From NCBI GenBank assembly GCA_033439765.1, contig JAULSN010000005.1:1302001-1366000 (forward strand): 64,000 nucleotides of DNA, in the 5' to 3' direction. Shown here piece after piece: positions 42,757 to 53,497 of this stretch. The DNA is from Lasiosphaeria ovina (Eukaryota; Ascomycota; Sordariomycetes; Sordariales; Lasiosphaeriaceae). The position numbers and the translations under genes are program-made. The notes beneath the pieces were generated by a model. It was not told the DNA's origin. It did no database searches and was given only the letters and a program-made list of their open reading frames with translations. How positions within the stretch are numbered: position 1 is the stretch's first letter; every line of letters begins with the position of its first letter.

Positions 42757-44490
42757 CTCTCAGTCACTTTCACTCCATTGACTGCCATTCCACGCCGAGT
42801 CTTCGATGCTCTCTATGGGGGCTTCTGTTTCGAGCTCTGTCCGCTCTCCTCTTGCGTGGGCCAGCTCCTTCTCCAAGACGCCCTCGGTGATGAAGTGGGC
42901 TTCGAAGAACCAATAGATGTTGCCCCGAAACCCTCTAAACTCCTTCAAGCCCTTTTCGAGACTCTCCAGGTCGTAGTGACCAGCCACGGTGTCTTCCTCC
43001 TCCTCCTCCTCGTCGTCCTCGTAAACTGGGTGGGGGCTTTTATCATAGATAAACTCGAAAAAACTTCCATGGACACTCTTGACATCCTGCTTTGTTCTAT
43101 AGTGTTTTCTCCGTTCATCGGAAGCTGGCACTGGGAACCGGAGTGCTTGTTCCCACGAGTTATCCAAGCGGTCGATGACCCAAATTCGCATGCAGTCGCA
43201 AATATCGTCCTCTGGGATGTACCACGAGGCAGCAAAGGCGCCGTTGCCCAGGGCGTTACGGCACTTGCGCTCGGCCGCATTATGCTCGCTACATTTCGCT
43301 CCTCGCTGCTCAGTTGTCCAGCTGGCTGGTAACGGGAGCGCCACGACCTCAATACGGTCCTCGTCCGAATCTTGTTTGTCGATGCGGTCGCGAGTCAGCT
43401 CTGAAATGCGCCGCACAAGGAGGGCCGCGCGCTTGCCAGTAGCGTCAGGCGTGGTATCGTAGATGCGAATGCCAAACACGGGTCGGCATGATTCGGCGCG
43501 GGTTAGGGGCGGCGAATCACTATAGCCATCGGGGCTATTAGTGTCGGGCTCGAGTTTATCAAGGGGAGCCATCCAAGCGGCAAATGTCGGGGCGCCATCG
43601 TGGCTCGGTGCGGGCTCGACGACCAACTTAGTTGGTGGCACGCGTGTCGCGAGTTGCACTCGTGATGTTCGGGGTGGCGCAAACTGGTGGTAGGCTTCCC
43701 ATACAGCCTCCTCTTGCTCCTCTTGGACCGCATATACTAGCTCAGCCCTCGCAGATTCTTCCTCCGTTAGCCGCGGGGACACGTTGCCAATACGGCGGCA
43801 GATGCGACACATGGTGATCGCTGGCGTAGCTGAGGCGTGGTAGCTGGAGTGTGGCTTTAGGGGATGTTGAGGGAGGAAGGTGCAACAAGTGATGGCGCGG
43901 AGAAGTTGCAGAGGTGTTAGGGTCACGGTGGCAGCAGCTATCACCGTGCTAGGTCAGGCCACCTGCAGCTTCCTCCCTTCGAACTTCGGATGAAATAGAG
44001 TAGGGCCGCTCTTGAAAGGCTGTGACTGCGCAAGTTGTATTGCGACGATCGATCGCACTGCAGGCCTCGTGGTCGAAACCACGTTGAAGACGTCACTGTC
44101 CACTCACAACTCTCACATTAGTATGTTACTACCGCTCTTTGGATTCTAGTCACATTGCAAATCCGTTCGTTTCAGAGACACCTTACACAAAATACCGCAG
44201 AATGCAACGTTACGGGGCTTTAGTGACACGAACCTAGTAAACGAGAAGAATTCGCGACAGGCAGCCTCGGGGCAGCAAAGGTGGGCTGTCGCTAGCGCAC
44301 TATTCCTGCATACCCCAGCTGCCTAGTTAACAAGCCAATCTTCCACAGTGTAAAAAGATACCGATCTAGGGGCTATTACAGGGGGATTATCAATTCTGAA
44401 GCCCTGGGTCGGCACCTGGTAAGATAGATCGTACTGTGGGAGTTCAAAACTTGGCTACTGTGGAGGGTGACCCTTTTGCCCGAGCCTCCG
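42757..44490. repeat. Copy 1 of a tandem segmental duplication
   Basis: This segment is repeated at 45144-46600. The shared parts include the full MCRIC gene and a non-coding upstream block starting GTTAACAAGCCAATCTTCCA (44326) and running to TGCCCGAGCCTCC. Copy 1 has about 255 bp (44071-44325) that copy 2 lacks. Confidence 0.85.
42760..43812 (-). CDS. Duplicated unknown protein, copy 1 (MCRIC family)
   Basis: Single exon, 350 aa, started at the Met of MCRICRRIGNVSP because this is in a strong ACCATG context and is the first Met shared with copy 2; the frame stays open 44 codons further upstream. Visible features: an N-terminal CxxC, conserved KLVVEPAPSHDGAPTFAAWM, GIRIYDTTPDATGKRAALLV, a helical RRISELTRDRIDKQ, an ASWYIPEDDICDCMRIWVID segment, a run of eight acidic residues, and EFRGFRGNIYWFFEAHF with a C-terminal LEKELAHARGERTELETEA. 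No signal peptide or membrane segment. I do not recognise the family. Its paralogue lies 2.4 kb away in the same orientation. Confidence 0.75.
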   Translation of the reverse strand: MCRICRRIGNVSPRLTEEESARAELVYAVQEEQEEAVWEAYHQFAPPRTSRVQLATRVPPTKLVVEPAPSHDGAPTFAAWMAPLDKLEPDTNSPDGYSDSPPLTRAESCRPVFGIRIYDTTPDATGKRAALLVRRISELTRDRIDKQDSDEDRIEVVALPLPASWTTEQRGAKCSEHNAAERKCRNALGNGAFAASWYIPEDDICDCMRIWVIDRLDNSWEQALRFPVPASDERRKHYRTKQDVKSVHGSFFEFIYDKSPHPVYEDDEEEEEEDTVAGHYDLESLEKGLKEFRGFRGNIYWFFEAHFITEGVLEKELAHARGERTELETEAPIESIEDSAWNGSQWSESD

Positions 44491-45143
44491 TATCCATGTA
44501 AGGAAAGAGCACCCTAACCCACACTCTCTAACGCGCGCGCACCCATGTGCGCGCCACCACTTGTCACCAGCTAGCCAAGCCACCAGCAGCTAGCAAGCCA
44601 CTAGAGCCACATTGTGGCACCATGCTTCTACGAGCACACCCACGCCAATACCAGTCATGCTCTCCCTTCCTATTGCCTTCATTGTGACCACCTTGATTAG
44701 GCGTACCTGCCTTCTCTTATATCAACACCACAAAATACATCTCCACTCTATTCTATCGGTCTCACATACATACATGCACTTAACTGTATACAAATTGGTC
44801 CATTCCAACGAATTGGCCAACAGCCAGCTTAACACCCTAATTTGCACTAAATTTATCGCATTTTCCTGGCCGGCCGCAATGCGCGCATATTGACGAGTCA
44901 ACAGGGCTGCTGACCAAGGCCTGAAAATAAACACAATTGACGTTTTCAGACCTCATTCGCATTCGGTTGATTGCCCGGCACGTGGGAGGCCAAAAATCTA
45001 CATACGGTGGCCAGTGTCTAGAAGTACCGATTTACCGCTAAAATAGGGGGTCCCCGGATACAGCTGCCAAGGTGGGGGGTGGGTGGCATTACTTAGGGGT
45101 GGGTGCGCCGATCAAAGCTCAAACTTTTGCTCGCTAATTAGGG
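43945..45143. other. Spacer between the duplicated genes
   Basis: Contains the shared upstream block of copy 1 (44326-44490) and then about 650 bp unique to this position. No gene seen. Small CA-rich frames near 44612-44893 were not accepted. Confidence 0.5.
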
Positions 45144-46600
45144 CTCTCAGTAAAAATCGCTCCCTTGACTGCTATTCCACGCCGAGTCGTCGATGCCCTC
45201 AATAGGCGCCTCTGTTTCGAGTTCTGCCCGCTCCGCTCTTGTGTGGGCCAGCTCCTTTTCCAAAACGCCATCAGGCATGAAGTGGGATTGAAAAAATCTA
45301 TAGACATTGCCCCTAAAGCCCCGAAACTCGGCCAAACACTCCCCGAGGCTTTCCAAGTCATGGCGGTAAAAGAGGAGTTCCCCGTCATCTTCGTCTTCTG
45401 GGTCGGGGATTCGGTCATAGGTAACTTCTAGGAAGCTTCCATGAATGCCCTTGGCGTCTTGTTCGGCCGGATACGAAGCGACGCCATCTCTCCGCCCAGG
45501 TGGTCTAATCGGTGGGCTCCGCAGAGCCTGTTCCCACGACACCTTCAGGTCGTCAATGATCCAGATTTTCATGCAATTGCGCTCATCGTGCTCGGGGATG
45601 TACCACGAGGCAGCAGCGGCGCCATCGTACATGGCGTTGCGAATTTTCCGCTCAGCGGAGTTATGCGCGGTGCATAGGGCCACCCGCTCGTCGACCGTCA
45701 CAGACTTCGGTTGTCGCAGCACCACGACCTCAATTCGGTCTTCGTCGGAGCTTTCGTCATCTATCCGCATACGAGTCAACTCCGAAATACGCCGTACAAG
45801 GAGTGCCGCGCGCTCGCTAGTAGCGTTAGGCGTAGTATTATAAATACGAATGCCGGATATAGGTCGGCACAATTTAGCATCGATTAAGGGCGGCGAATTA
45901 CTATAGCCATCGGGGCTACTAGCGTCGGCCTCGAGTTTATCGAGGGGAGCCATCCAAGCGGCAAATACCGGGGCGCCGTCGTGGCTGGGTACGGGCTCGA
46001 CGACCAATTTACGAGGCACGGTGGGTATATAATTCAGATGTTCTGGTTGGGGTGCGGACTGGTAGTAGGCTTCCCATGTAGCGTGGTCTGCCTCGTCTCT
46101 AGCCGTATTATATACTTCTTCCCTCGCATATTCTTCCTCAGTCCGCGGAGGGGACACGTTGCCAATACGGTAGCAGATTCGGCACATCTTGGTCGTCGGC
46201 GTAGCTGAGACGTGGTAGCTGGTGGGCGTGGCTGTGGGAGATGATGAAGGAGGAAAGTGCACGCGATAATTAAAGCAGTAGAGTAAAAGGCGGCAGCAGC
46301 GGGCAGCCACGTGTTAAGTACAGCTCAGGTACAGTACGAGATTCTTCCTTTAAACCTTCTAAGAATAAAATACACTATTAAAGTACGGGCCTGCGCATAT
46401 TGTATCGTAATAATCGTACTGCAGGCCTCGTGAGGTTAACAAGCCAATCTTCCACAGTGTAAAAAGACAACGATCTAGGGGCTATTACAGGGGGATTATC
46501 AATGTGAAGCCCTAGGTCTGCACCTAGCAAGATAGTTCGTACTGTGGGAGTTCAAAACTTAGCTACTGTAGAGGGTGACCCTTTCTTTTTGCCCGAGCCT
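45144..46600. repeat. Copy 2 of the tandem segmental duplication, RIP-marked
   Basis: Matches 42757-44490 over gene and upstream block. Where the copies differ, copy 2 mostly has T for C or A for G: for example TTAGGCGTAGTATTATAA against TCAGGCGTGGTATCGTAG of copy 1. Confidence 0.85.
45147..46187 (-). CDS. Duplicated unknown protein, copy 2 (MCRIC family)
   Basis: Single exon, 346 aa, from the Met of MCRICYRIGNVSP. It aligns end to end with copy 1: KLVVEPVPSHDGAPVFAAWM, GIRIYNTTPNATSERAALLV, ASWYIPEHDERNCMKIWIID, EFRGFRGNVYRFFQSHF and LEKELAHTRAERAELETEA are all in the same places. The acidic run is shorter and the loop before it differs (PPIRPPGRRDGVA). The frame is intact although many third positions carry C-to-T or G-to-A differences. 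Selection may have kept it open, or mutation was light. Function unknown. Confidence 0.75.
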   Translation of the reverse strand: MCRICYRIGNVSPPRTEEEYAREEVYNTARDEADHATWEAYYQSAPQPEHLNYIPTVPRKLVVEPVPSHDGAPVFAAWMAPLDKLEADASSPDGYSNSPPLIDAKLCRPISGIRIYNTTPNATSERAALLVRRISELTRMRIDDESSDEDRIEVVVLRQPKSVTVDERVALCTAHNSAERKIRNAMYDGAAAASWYIPEHDERNCMKIWIIDDLKVSWEQALRSPPIRPPGRRDGVASYPAEQDAKGIHGSFLEVTYDRIPDPEDEDDGELLFYRHDLESLGECLAEFRGFRGNVYRFFQSHFMPDGVLEKELAHTRAERAELETEAPIEGIDDSAWNSSQGSDFY

Positions 46601-47498
46601 CCTTACCTAGCTAAGTACGACTTGCCGCGGGTGGGTTCTGAGTGAAATGTCTTAATATTGAATGCCTACGGCCTGTAGTAGTTGATACTGTATTGAACGA
46701 GTGGATACGGTATTAGACTTGTCCACCGCCGTCGTGACAAGCAGGCGACCTGGGCATTCTTTGGCCGACTCAAGCGGCTGCTGACCATTTCAGATCCACT
46801 TCAGAAGCACTCTGTAACTGGTCCTTGGTATCACAAGGTTGCTGCGTATCGGACGACAACTAAAAATTAAACATCAAGATTGTGGGGACCAGGCAGCCTC
46901 GGGGTGACGAATGCTTGCCTGTCGCCGTTGCACCATTCCATCCATGACAAAACGCTCACGCCACAGCGGCAACGTGCCACCTCGAGCGGAACCCTCGGTT
47001 TCACTCGGTAGGACGAACCGATGGACTGAACCGTGGGGCATTTCGCGATTCGGGGCTCGGGCAACTCGCGACTTCGGCTGTTCTCCAACACGCGCTTCAC
47101 ATTTCACAAGTTCACGCAGAAAATTGGTGCCTGCCGACCCAGGTACCTACCTCGCAAAATGCAGGGAGATTTCGAGCGGCCGTGGCACCGTTCGTTACCC
47201 AAGGCACATGTACTATTAGACATTTCTAGCTTCTTGAATCGGGCCTGAAACTACCTCATCTCGGCAAAAAGTAATTGGAGCTCGTGTCTGTCGACGACTC
47301 CGTCCGCTTCAACTTTGCCCGTGACACATCCTCGTGCTCGGCAATCGCTTCCATCAGCACTCTAGCCCGCCGCCTCGACCGCGGCTTTGCCCTCGCCCTC
47401 GACCGCCCCGACCTCGATCTTTGCCGCGCCGTCCGCTGTCCCCGCTGCCTGCTAGTCTTCCACGCTGAGAACCACGACGACCGCGTCGATATGCTCGG
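46601..47498. other. Intergenic, no gene recognised
   Basis: About 0.9 kb. Short frames on both strands, none with a domain. Confidence 0.5.
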
Positions 47499-48459
47499 TC
47501 AGCAGCTGCCAACGTCGGTTGGGTCGGGCGCTGGGTAGCCCGCCGCTGCCGCCGCCGCCATTTCCGCCATGCGCTTGGCCCGCCGCCGGACCATAGAGCA
47601 CAACAGGACCACAACAAGGACAATCATGACTACGACACCCGCGCCGATGCCGGCTTTCACGGCCGTGCTGAGAGTCTTGGCCCCGCCCGTCTCCGGGTAC
47701 GGTGGTGGGTCGGCGTGCGCATCTCCTGTCGGAATTGACTTGAATGGGGGGATGCCAGTGCCGGTGGTCGTAGCCGTGTGGTTACCGCCGGACACCAGGA
47801 TGGAGACGCCAGTGGCTGTGGCTGTGGCTGTGGCTGTGGCTGTATTGGTGTAGTAAACAAAAGTAAGGACGGCAAAGGGGCCCTGCGACCCAAGTAGTAC
47901 GGTAGAACTCGTAGTACTGAGCGTCATCAGGGCCGGTAGACCTGGTAGGCCCGAATGTCCGTCGTTGACGGTGACTATGGTGAATCCTAACCCTATTAGG
48001 ATGGTGGGAAAGTATTCGGTCGGCAGTTGTTGCGAAGATGAAGACGTGGACTCGGAGGTAGGTGGCGTTGGTGATAATCCATACGGGTACTGGAACAAGT
48101 CTGAATAGAATGATTGCACGCCGTTCCATATGCTCACATTGTACTATCCGGTGGGTAGGTTGCTTGGTGTCGGCCAGGTGAAGGGGGCGCCAGGGTAATC
48201 ACCCTCGACCAATATGTTTTCCTCGTGGCCCGCCGGCCCCCAGAGAGAGATGGAGACGCGTCCCGGAATCCCCTGCCGGTTGAAGGTCATATTCTACCCC
48301 GCCGGACACTGCAGCCACTGTTGTCAACGTAGACATCCAGAGCTGTGACTGCTGCCGGGGGGCAGGCCAGAAGAAATACCCACCGTCACCGCCCAACGAG
48401 TATATGGCAGCTTCGGGATATGCAAGACTGCCATGGCTCGGTTGAGGGTTGCCAAGCAT
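47499..48459 (-). pseudogene. Single-pass membrane protein gene, interrupted
   Basis: On the minus strand the C-terminal part (47499-48137) has a Ser/Thr-rich extracellular-type region, a (TA)n repeat, one transmembrane helix (VKAGIGAGVVVMIVLVVVLL) and a basic cytoplasmic start (RRRAKRMAE), a layout like fungal wall-sensor or Mid2-like proteins. In the same frame a TAG at 48144-48146 separates it from RVSISLWGPAGHEENILVEG and PFTWPTPSNLPTG, and the N-terminal 60-70 residues (YSLGGDGGYFFWPAPRQQ) lie in another frame. No intron of normal length repairs either break. No cleavable signal peptide was found, so the true start may lie further upstream. Confidence 0.5.
47812..47843. repeat. Hexanucleotide repeat (GTGGCT)n
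   Basis: About five GTGGCT units, coding for an alternating Thr-Ala tract on the minus strand inside the broken membrane protein gene. Confidence 0.9.
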
Positions 48460-49149
48460 TGAAGAAGAGTCTAGAAAATCGGGACGGTGGTGTCACGCGA
48501 TAATAGACCCCCCGCAAGGGATTATGGAAATGCTGAAAGAGCGTTGTTTTCTAAACAAAAAAAGGAGCAGTCAAAGCCTATATATACGAGCAGAGAAAGC
48601 AGGCGTGATTCCTGCGACAGGTGGCTAACAAATTTGGAGCAGTGCTAACCAAAACTATCAGACTAACAGCCAAAGTTGACGCCTGACAGTTCCAAAGCAC
48701 TATTTCTAACACTTTCGCGGTTGATTAAACAGTCACAGCGTTGGCCTTGGGACAAACGAGACATGACACATGGGTGAAGTGGAATCTCCGACCCCGAATG
48801 GCAAACAGGTGATAGGTTTGATACACGAGTGATTGTGGAGTCATATTCTCGACCAAGTTGAAACGACGTGGGTTCCGTAAAAGGCGCATCTTCCGCTGCG
48901 TTCGGGTATAAGACCTGGCGGTTATCCGGCATCTTCCCAGCCAGAACAACAACAGCACCGTTCAACAAGCAGCCTGCAACTCCGAGAAAAGCGTCTGTCT
49001 CTGGACCAACCGTTGTCCAAGAGTATCAGACGCGGGTAAATTTGCCATTGTTTCTCAGGTAATTAACAACCCAAATCAGCCTGCATTACCACCCCCGTCA
49101 GGTAGCCATAGTCGGAGTTGACGTTGCGCTACAGACATTGCGCTACAGG
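48460..49149. other. Intergenic, no gene recognised
   Basis: About 0.7 kb between two divergent genes. Just before the next start there is a short direct repeat (TTGCGCTACAG twice). Confidence 0.5.
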
Positions 49150-49764
49150 ATGGCGAACAGCGATCAGACGACGGGTAGGAGCATAAGGGATTCCGTTTAC
49201 AACCAAGTCAACTACTGGATTGGGGGATCCGCCGGGAACTATGAAAGAATACAATATTTGGCAACGGCCCAACGGCATGGCTACCAAGGCAAGGATGAAG
49301 CAGACATCAAAATGATGAGCGATGTGAGAGACATGTACTGGCCATTGCTCCATGTGGATTCCTGGGTGGAATACTGGGAGGCGGAAAGGGTTCCATATGA
49401 TAACGCATACGGACCCATGGAGACGGAGTTCAAGTCCAGGATTATACGATGGAGCCCAGTCCTCAAGTCGTACATTACAGCAAAGAGATTCGAAACGGTC
49501 CACCATTACTGGATCGACATCGAAACTCTCGGTGTCGTCTTCAAGCATCTATCCGCCATGAAACAAGAGTTTCCAGCCGACGAGGACCTCAAGGAAGCTG
49601 CCACGGCCGTTGACAACCTTATCCAGGTGATAAACGGAAATACGAAAACCAAAGACCCTGCTATCAATAGTCTTGCAGCGGACAAAGACGCCGTGAAGAT
49701 TGCCAAGGCCCTGGTGACGCGCCCGCCGCCACAGAAGCTTTTCCCCAGCGTAGAACTCAGATAG
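49150..49764 (+). CDS. Hypothetical protein, 204 aa
   Basis: Single exon; the Met at 49150 (AGGATGGCG context) is preferred to one four codons upstream. The sequence is largely helical: IRDSVYNQVNYWIGGSAGNY, then VDSWVEYWEAERVPYDNAYG, KSYITAKRFETVHHYWIDIE, VFKHLSAMKQEFPADEDLKE and a Lys/Ala-rich end. No signal peptide, membrane segment or known motif. It stands next to a group of similarly unusual minus-strand genes (50.2-54.8 kb) and may belong with them functionally; that is inference from position alone. An upstream exon cannot be excluded. Confidence 0.5.
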   Translation: MANSDQTTGRSIRDSVYNQVNYWIGGSAGNYERIQYLATAQRHGYQGKDEADIKMMSDVRDMYWPLLHVDSWVEYWEAERVPYDNAYGPMETEFKSRIIRWSPVLKSYITAKRFETVHHYWIDIETLGVVFKHLSAMKQEFPADEDLKEAATAVDNLIQVINGNTKTKDPAINSLAADKDAVKIAKALVTRPPPQKLFPSVELR

Positions 49765-50215
49765 GCGCGGCTCAGACAGTCAACGGCAAGCGCGATTGTC
49801 GATTGCTGGCTTCTGAGCTGAACTAACCTGCCTGGAATTGTATCAGGCAGGCAACGTGGTAGCCCACCGCCCAAGCCCACTTGCTGTGGGAGGTTTTGGA
49901 GGCTTTCAGCGTGGGTTCTGCCCATTGGGCTCTTCTTCTGGTTACTTCACTCTGCAAGTTTCTTGGTTGCTAGCAGCTTAGTTACGGCCATACAAATAGC
50001 CCGAAAACATTAGACGTACCACTTCTACAACTTCCGTGGCTTCTTCAAAGTGAAATTCCTCATGGCGTTTGGTTTTGATGTATGAGTTCCTTATCTGCGA
50101 CTGAGAAACGTGGCATATGGTCGACTCGTGTTGGGATAACTGCTGTTCCAATTGTGGTTTGGAGTGGATGACAAGCGGATCGACTATTTGCTACCCACTC
50201 TACATAATTAAATGA
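49765..50215. other. Intergenic between convergent genes
   Basis: About 450 bp, AT-rich, no gene seen. Confidence 0.5.
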
Positions 50216-51828
50216 AGTGCCTCCAGCATTATTTCTTCTTCAGGTTGCCCGTGACGATAAAGTCGTACGGGAAGTAGAAGCCGGCTGGGATCGGGTCGGG
50301 CTGGAACACTGCTGGCCGGGGAACAGCAGGTTGGTCTCGAAGAAATAGTCGATAGCCTTGAGTCGGTGTGCAGGTTCGGCAGCGTGACGGCGACGTCGGA
50401 CACGACGCCGAAGTCGAACGCCAGCTCGCCCGCTTCGTCGTGGCGGTACCAGTCGCCGACAACCGCCGTGTCGCCGGCGAGTATCTCGTCCCGGCGCCAC
50501 CTGACAATCCACGTCTTGATGTTCGGAACAGTGTGCTTCAGTGAGAGCCTGGGCGACTTCTTGTTGACTTCGATAGTCAAGGTCGTATCCTTGAGATTGA
50601 ATGTGTAGCCGTCGTAGTGCCTTTCGCCTGACTTGTCTGCATTGCCGTCTGGTGCCCACGCTGGCCAGGAGACTGCCGTGGGCGGAGGTCTGGCAGTGAT
50701 TACCATGCCATCTGGTTCCTCGGCATCTGCCTTGACACCGATGTTCGTGTACCCTGACGCAGCCATGTGATCCTGTTTGAGAACAGAAGAAAAAGACAAT
50801 CAGTCAGTCATTATCCCGGGCTGGAGGTGGAACACGCACTTTGATAAGTTTCACAAATATTGCGTCGTAAGATATGTAGACTACGGCAGTGTGGACTTTC
50901 GGCAGCGGAAAGGTTTCGTTGTAGCCATCCATGGTGAAATTCAGCGTCGGCTGTCTGCTCTGCAACGGCAGCTGGCCGGGGGCCCCGGGAATCTCGGGCC
51001 TCTTGCCTGGCAGGCGTCCGGCCATGGTCATGCCTTCCAGGTTGATCCACATCAGAAGCGCCGAGGACTCGGCGTCGCTGCCGACGTACAAGGTCATGAC
51101 GAAATGCTTACGGATCAGGTTCGTAGTGGCCGCGTCTGGGGCCGCGGTGGAAATGCCCGTGAGGTGGTACTTGAAGCCCCATGTGGAAACAAAGTCTCGC
51201 AGCGTGATCTCGCCTCCGCCGATGTTCATGGTAGTGATGGATTCCCCCTTGCCGTTGACAAATTGAGCAGCGCACCTGGGAAAGTTGATAGCCACGTGAG
51301 ACTGACCGGCCGTGCTGTCCTCCTTGAGACCGACCTGGTTGCTTGTCGCCGGTTTCATTTCGCCGGTTCCGACATCTCCCACAACGTGGACGAGGTCCGT
51401 CACACATCGAATGTGGCAATCCTCGGGGAACTTCCATGGAACGGCGCCAGGTTGGTTGACCGCCCACGATCCAGAGCATTTGAACAACAGTTGGACTTGC
51501 TGCGGAACAGAGCTGAGGAAGGATATTGTCGGCGTCTCATACGTGATATCGTAACTTTTTTGCCTTCTTCTCGTGCGTTGCCGGGTCTATTGGACCATCG
51601 TTAATGAGAGAAACATTATCAGAGCAGGATTGGGTACGGACCATCAAACGAGACTTCGAAAGAAAAGGAGTTCCAGGCTGGGTTTTTGAAGACAATTTCA
51701 TCGTGACGGAGTGCGAGCATCTCGTTCACTTCCTTTTGGCGATATGCAACGAGCATATCCCAGCCTTGCAGCAACTCCTTGCCCTTGAAGTCATTGTAAA
51801 GCTCATCTGCAGTCTTGAGAGTAGTCAT
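50216..51828 (-). pseudogene. Broken gene with weak P47/TULIP-like signature
   Basis: On the minus strand: an exon 51828 to about 51650 reading DELYNDFKGKELLQGWDMLV and KEVNEML; a long part 51560-50841 with GWAVNQPG-like, CVTDLVHVVGDVG, MNIGGGEITLRDFV and YNETFPLPKVHTAVVYIS; an intron at about 50772-50840 (GTGCGT to AACAG); and a last part from DHMAASGYTN down to about 50223. GWD plus an Asn-containing amphipathic helix near the N-terminus recalls the TULIP-fold P47 family, in which GWD...VN is typical; this is a weak, single-motif resemblance. Frameshifts lie at the six-base run 51556-51561, near 50360 and near 50315, so no complete product is expected. Confidence 0.4.
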
Positions 51829-52845
51829 AGTGAGGAAAAACCGGAAAAGGGGAATGCAGGGCTAAGACCTTTTCGCTTTTGTTCTTGTTGGAATGGGAAG
51901 CACCGGCGATGATTTTGTGAAAGGCATTGAAGGCTACCAAAGGAACTTGGCTTGAATAACCAACCCAGCCACAAACTTTTACCTTCCGGGCTACAGTCCA
52001 TGCAAGCGACGGGCATGGGCATCCAACTCAGGTGGGCATGCGTTCAGGCCCGGGAAAACGTTCAGGTGCCAATCCCTTCAAGTCTAGATTTGGCCGTTAT
52101 GCCGCTAATGCAGGCGCACGAGACTGTTGCTTGCATTGCATCCGAGCTAGGAGCTGAAATGCAAGAGATCGCTGGTTACGTTACTTGATTTGAAAGATCC
52201 AGTTGCGCACTCATCACCCGGCGCTGCTAGCTCGGCACCACAGATCCCTAGAATAGGCGAGACCTCAGAACTCGAAATAGAAGCAAACCATTAGTCTTCG
52301 GGAAAGGATTACAGCCACGCAAAATCATCTATGCAGGCCGTCGTGCCCACGCTGCGACTTCTGACAGGTGCCCATGCGTCCCCGAAACTGTTCCAAGTCT
52401 CTCAACAATCGGAGGGACCAGAATGAACTAATTAAACGACATGAAACTCGCTCTATATTGTAGTTGACTTTATAAATGAAAGTATAATGTCAGCTTCCTT
52501 TTGAACGGTTAATGTCTAGAGAAAATCCTTTATTTTTCTCTCAGAGCAGAAAAATGTTTAAAACCCAAGAGCTGGCCAGCCGTTTCCAATCGATCAAAAC
52601 TGCGCGGCACTCCCCCAGAACTCCACGGTAACCCCCGTCAACCCGGACAAATCCAGGGGCTCATGGTACGCCGCGTTCACAGAAAGCTTCCAGTGGTACC
52701 CGCCATAGTTTCAGAAGCCAAAGCATGCAAAAGCAGTCAAAAAGAGGGTATTCCAAGTGTGTGTATTCCGTTGTGTAGAAGGAAGAAAAGCTCTTCGCCC
52801 TGCAGGCCGGGGACCAGTGTAGAGCCTGTGGAAAAGGCGGTCTAA
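51829..52845. other. Intergenic, no gene recognised
   Basis: About 1 kb, AT-rich in the middle. Nothing assigned. Confidence 0.5.
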
Positions 52846-53244
52846 TTAGGTGCCCTGTGCGCACCCTGCCCGGCCCCTGCCCGGACCCTCAAGACCATGC
52901 CAAATCCAGTATGGCCTTTCTAACACATAGTTGAACGCCTCGGGCGTCGTCAGCGCCCAGTAGCGGATCGACTTGGCGCCTTTGGTCAGCTCGGCGAGGA
53001 TCGAAAGTCTTGCGTCGTTGAGCAGCTTCGTCGCGTAGTAGCGCCCCACCGGTAGGTTCTTGTCGATCTGGATGAAGTCGGCGCCGTAGGCCGCCTGCTG
53101 CTTGGCGTACACGACTTCCTCCGACTTGAGCTCGGCCAGGAGTTTCACCGCGGCGTTATACGTGTAGACGGCGTCGTTGCGGGGCTGGATGAGGTCCATG
53201 TACCCATAGATTTCTGTTGCACGTGATCTGGATTGACTGAGCAT
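52846..53244 (-). CDS. Helical C-terminal piece of an unknown gene
   Basis: Minus-strand frame of about 130 codons reading YGYMDLIQPRNDAVYTYNAA, LLAELKSEEVVYAKQQAAYG, LPVGRYYATKLLNDARLSIL and SIRYWALTTPEAFNYVL. Rich in helix-forming residues without membrane segments. It lies 250 bp downstream of, and on the same strand as, the next piece. An intron of about 250 nt could connect them, although that is long for this genome. Function unknown. Confidence 0.4.
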   Translation of the reverse strand: MLSQSRSRATEIYGYMDLIQPRNDAVYTYNAAVKLLAELKSEEVVYAKQQAAYGADFIQIDKNLPVGRYYATKLLNDARLSILAELTKGAKSIRYWALTTPEAFNYVLERPYWIWHGLEGPGRGRAGCAQGT

Positions 53245-53497
53245 TGAATTGTCTGTTTAGATCGGTCTAAAATACAGGTAAAATAGCACCTTCTTATAGC
53301 CAACAGGATCACTGAATATCTCCACGGAAGTCCGTATTCAGGGCGGGCAAAAGAAGACCGTAGAATTGAAAGGAATCTCCGGTGCAAGGAATGAAGTCGG
53401 ATTGAGGGCATTCCGAACGCAAGGGAGTGTGCAAAGGAGAGAAAAGCAGGTGTTTGCATATGCAGGGGTAAAAGAGGGTCAATTTTGCAAGTAAGGG
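53245..53497. other. Spacer or long intron between two minus-strand pieces
   Basis: No coding sense seen. It may be an intron or the gap between two genes. Confidence 0.35.

Noticed and set aside
46911..47219. A 102-codon plus-strand frame between the duplicated gene and the membrane protein
   Set aside because: No recognisable features and an equally long antisense frame; treated as chance.
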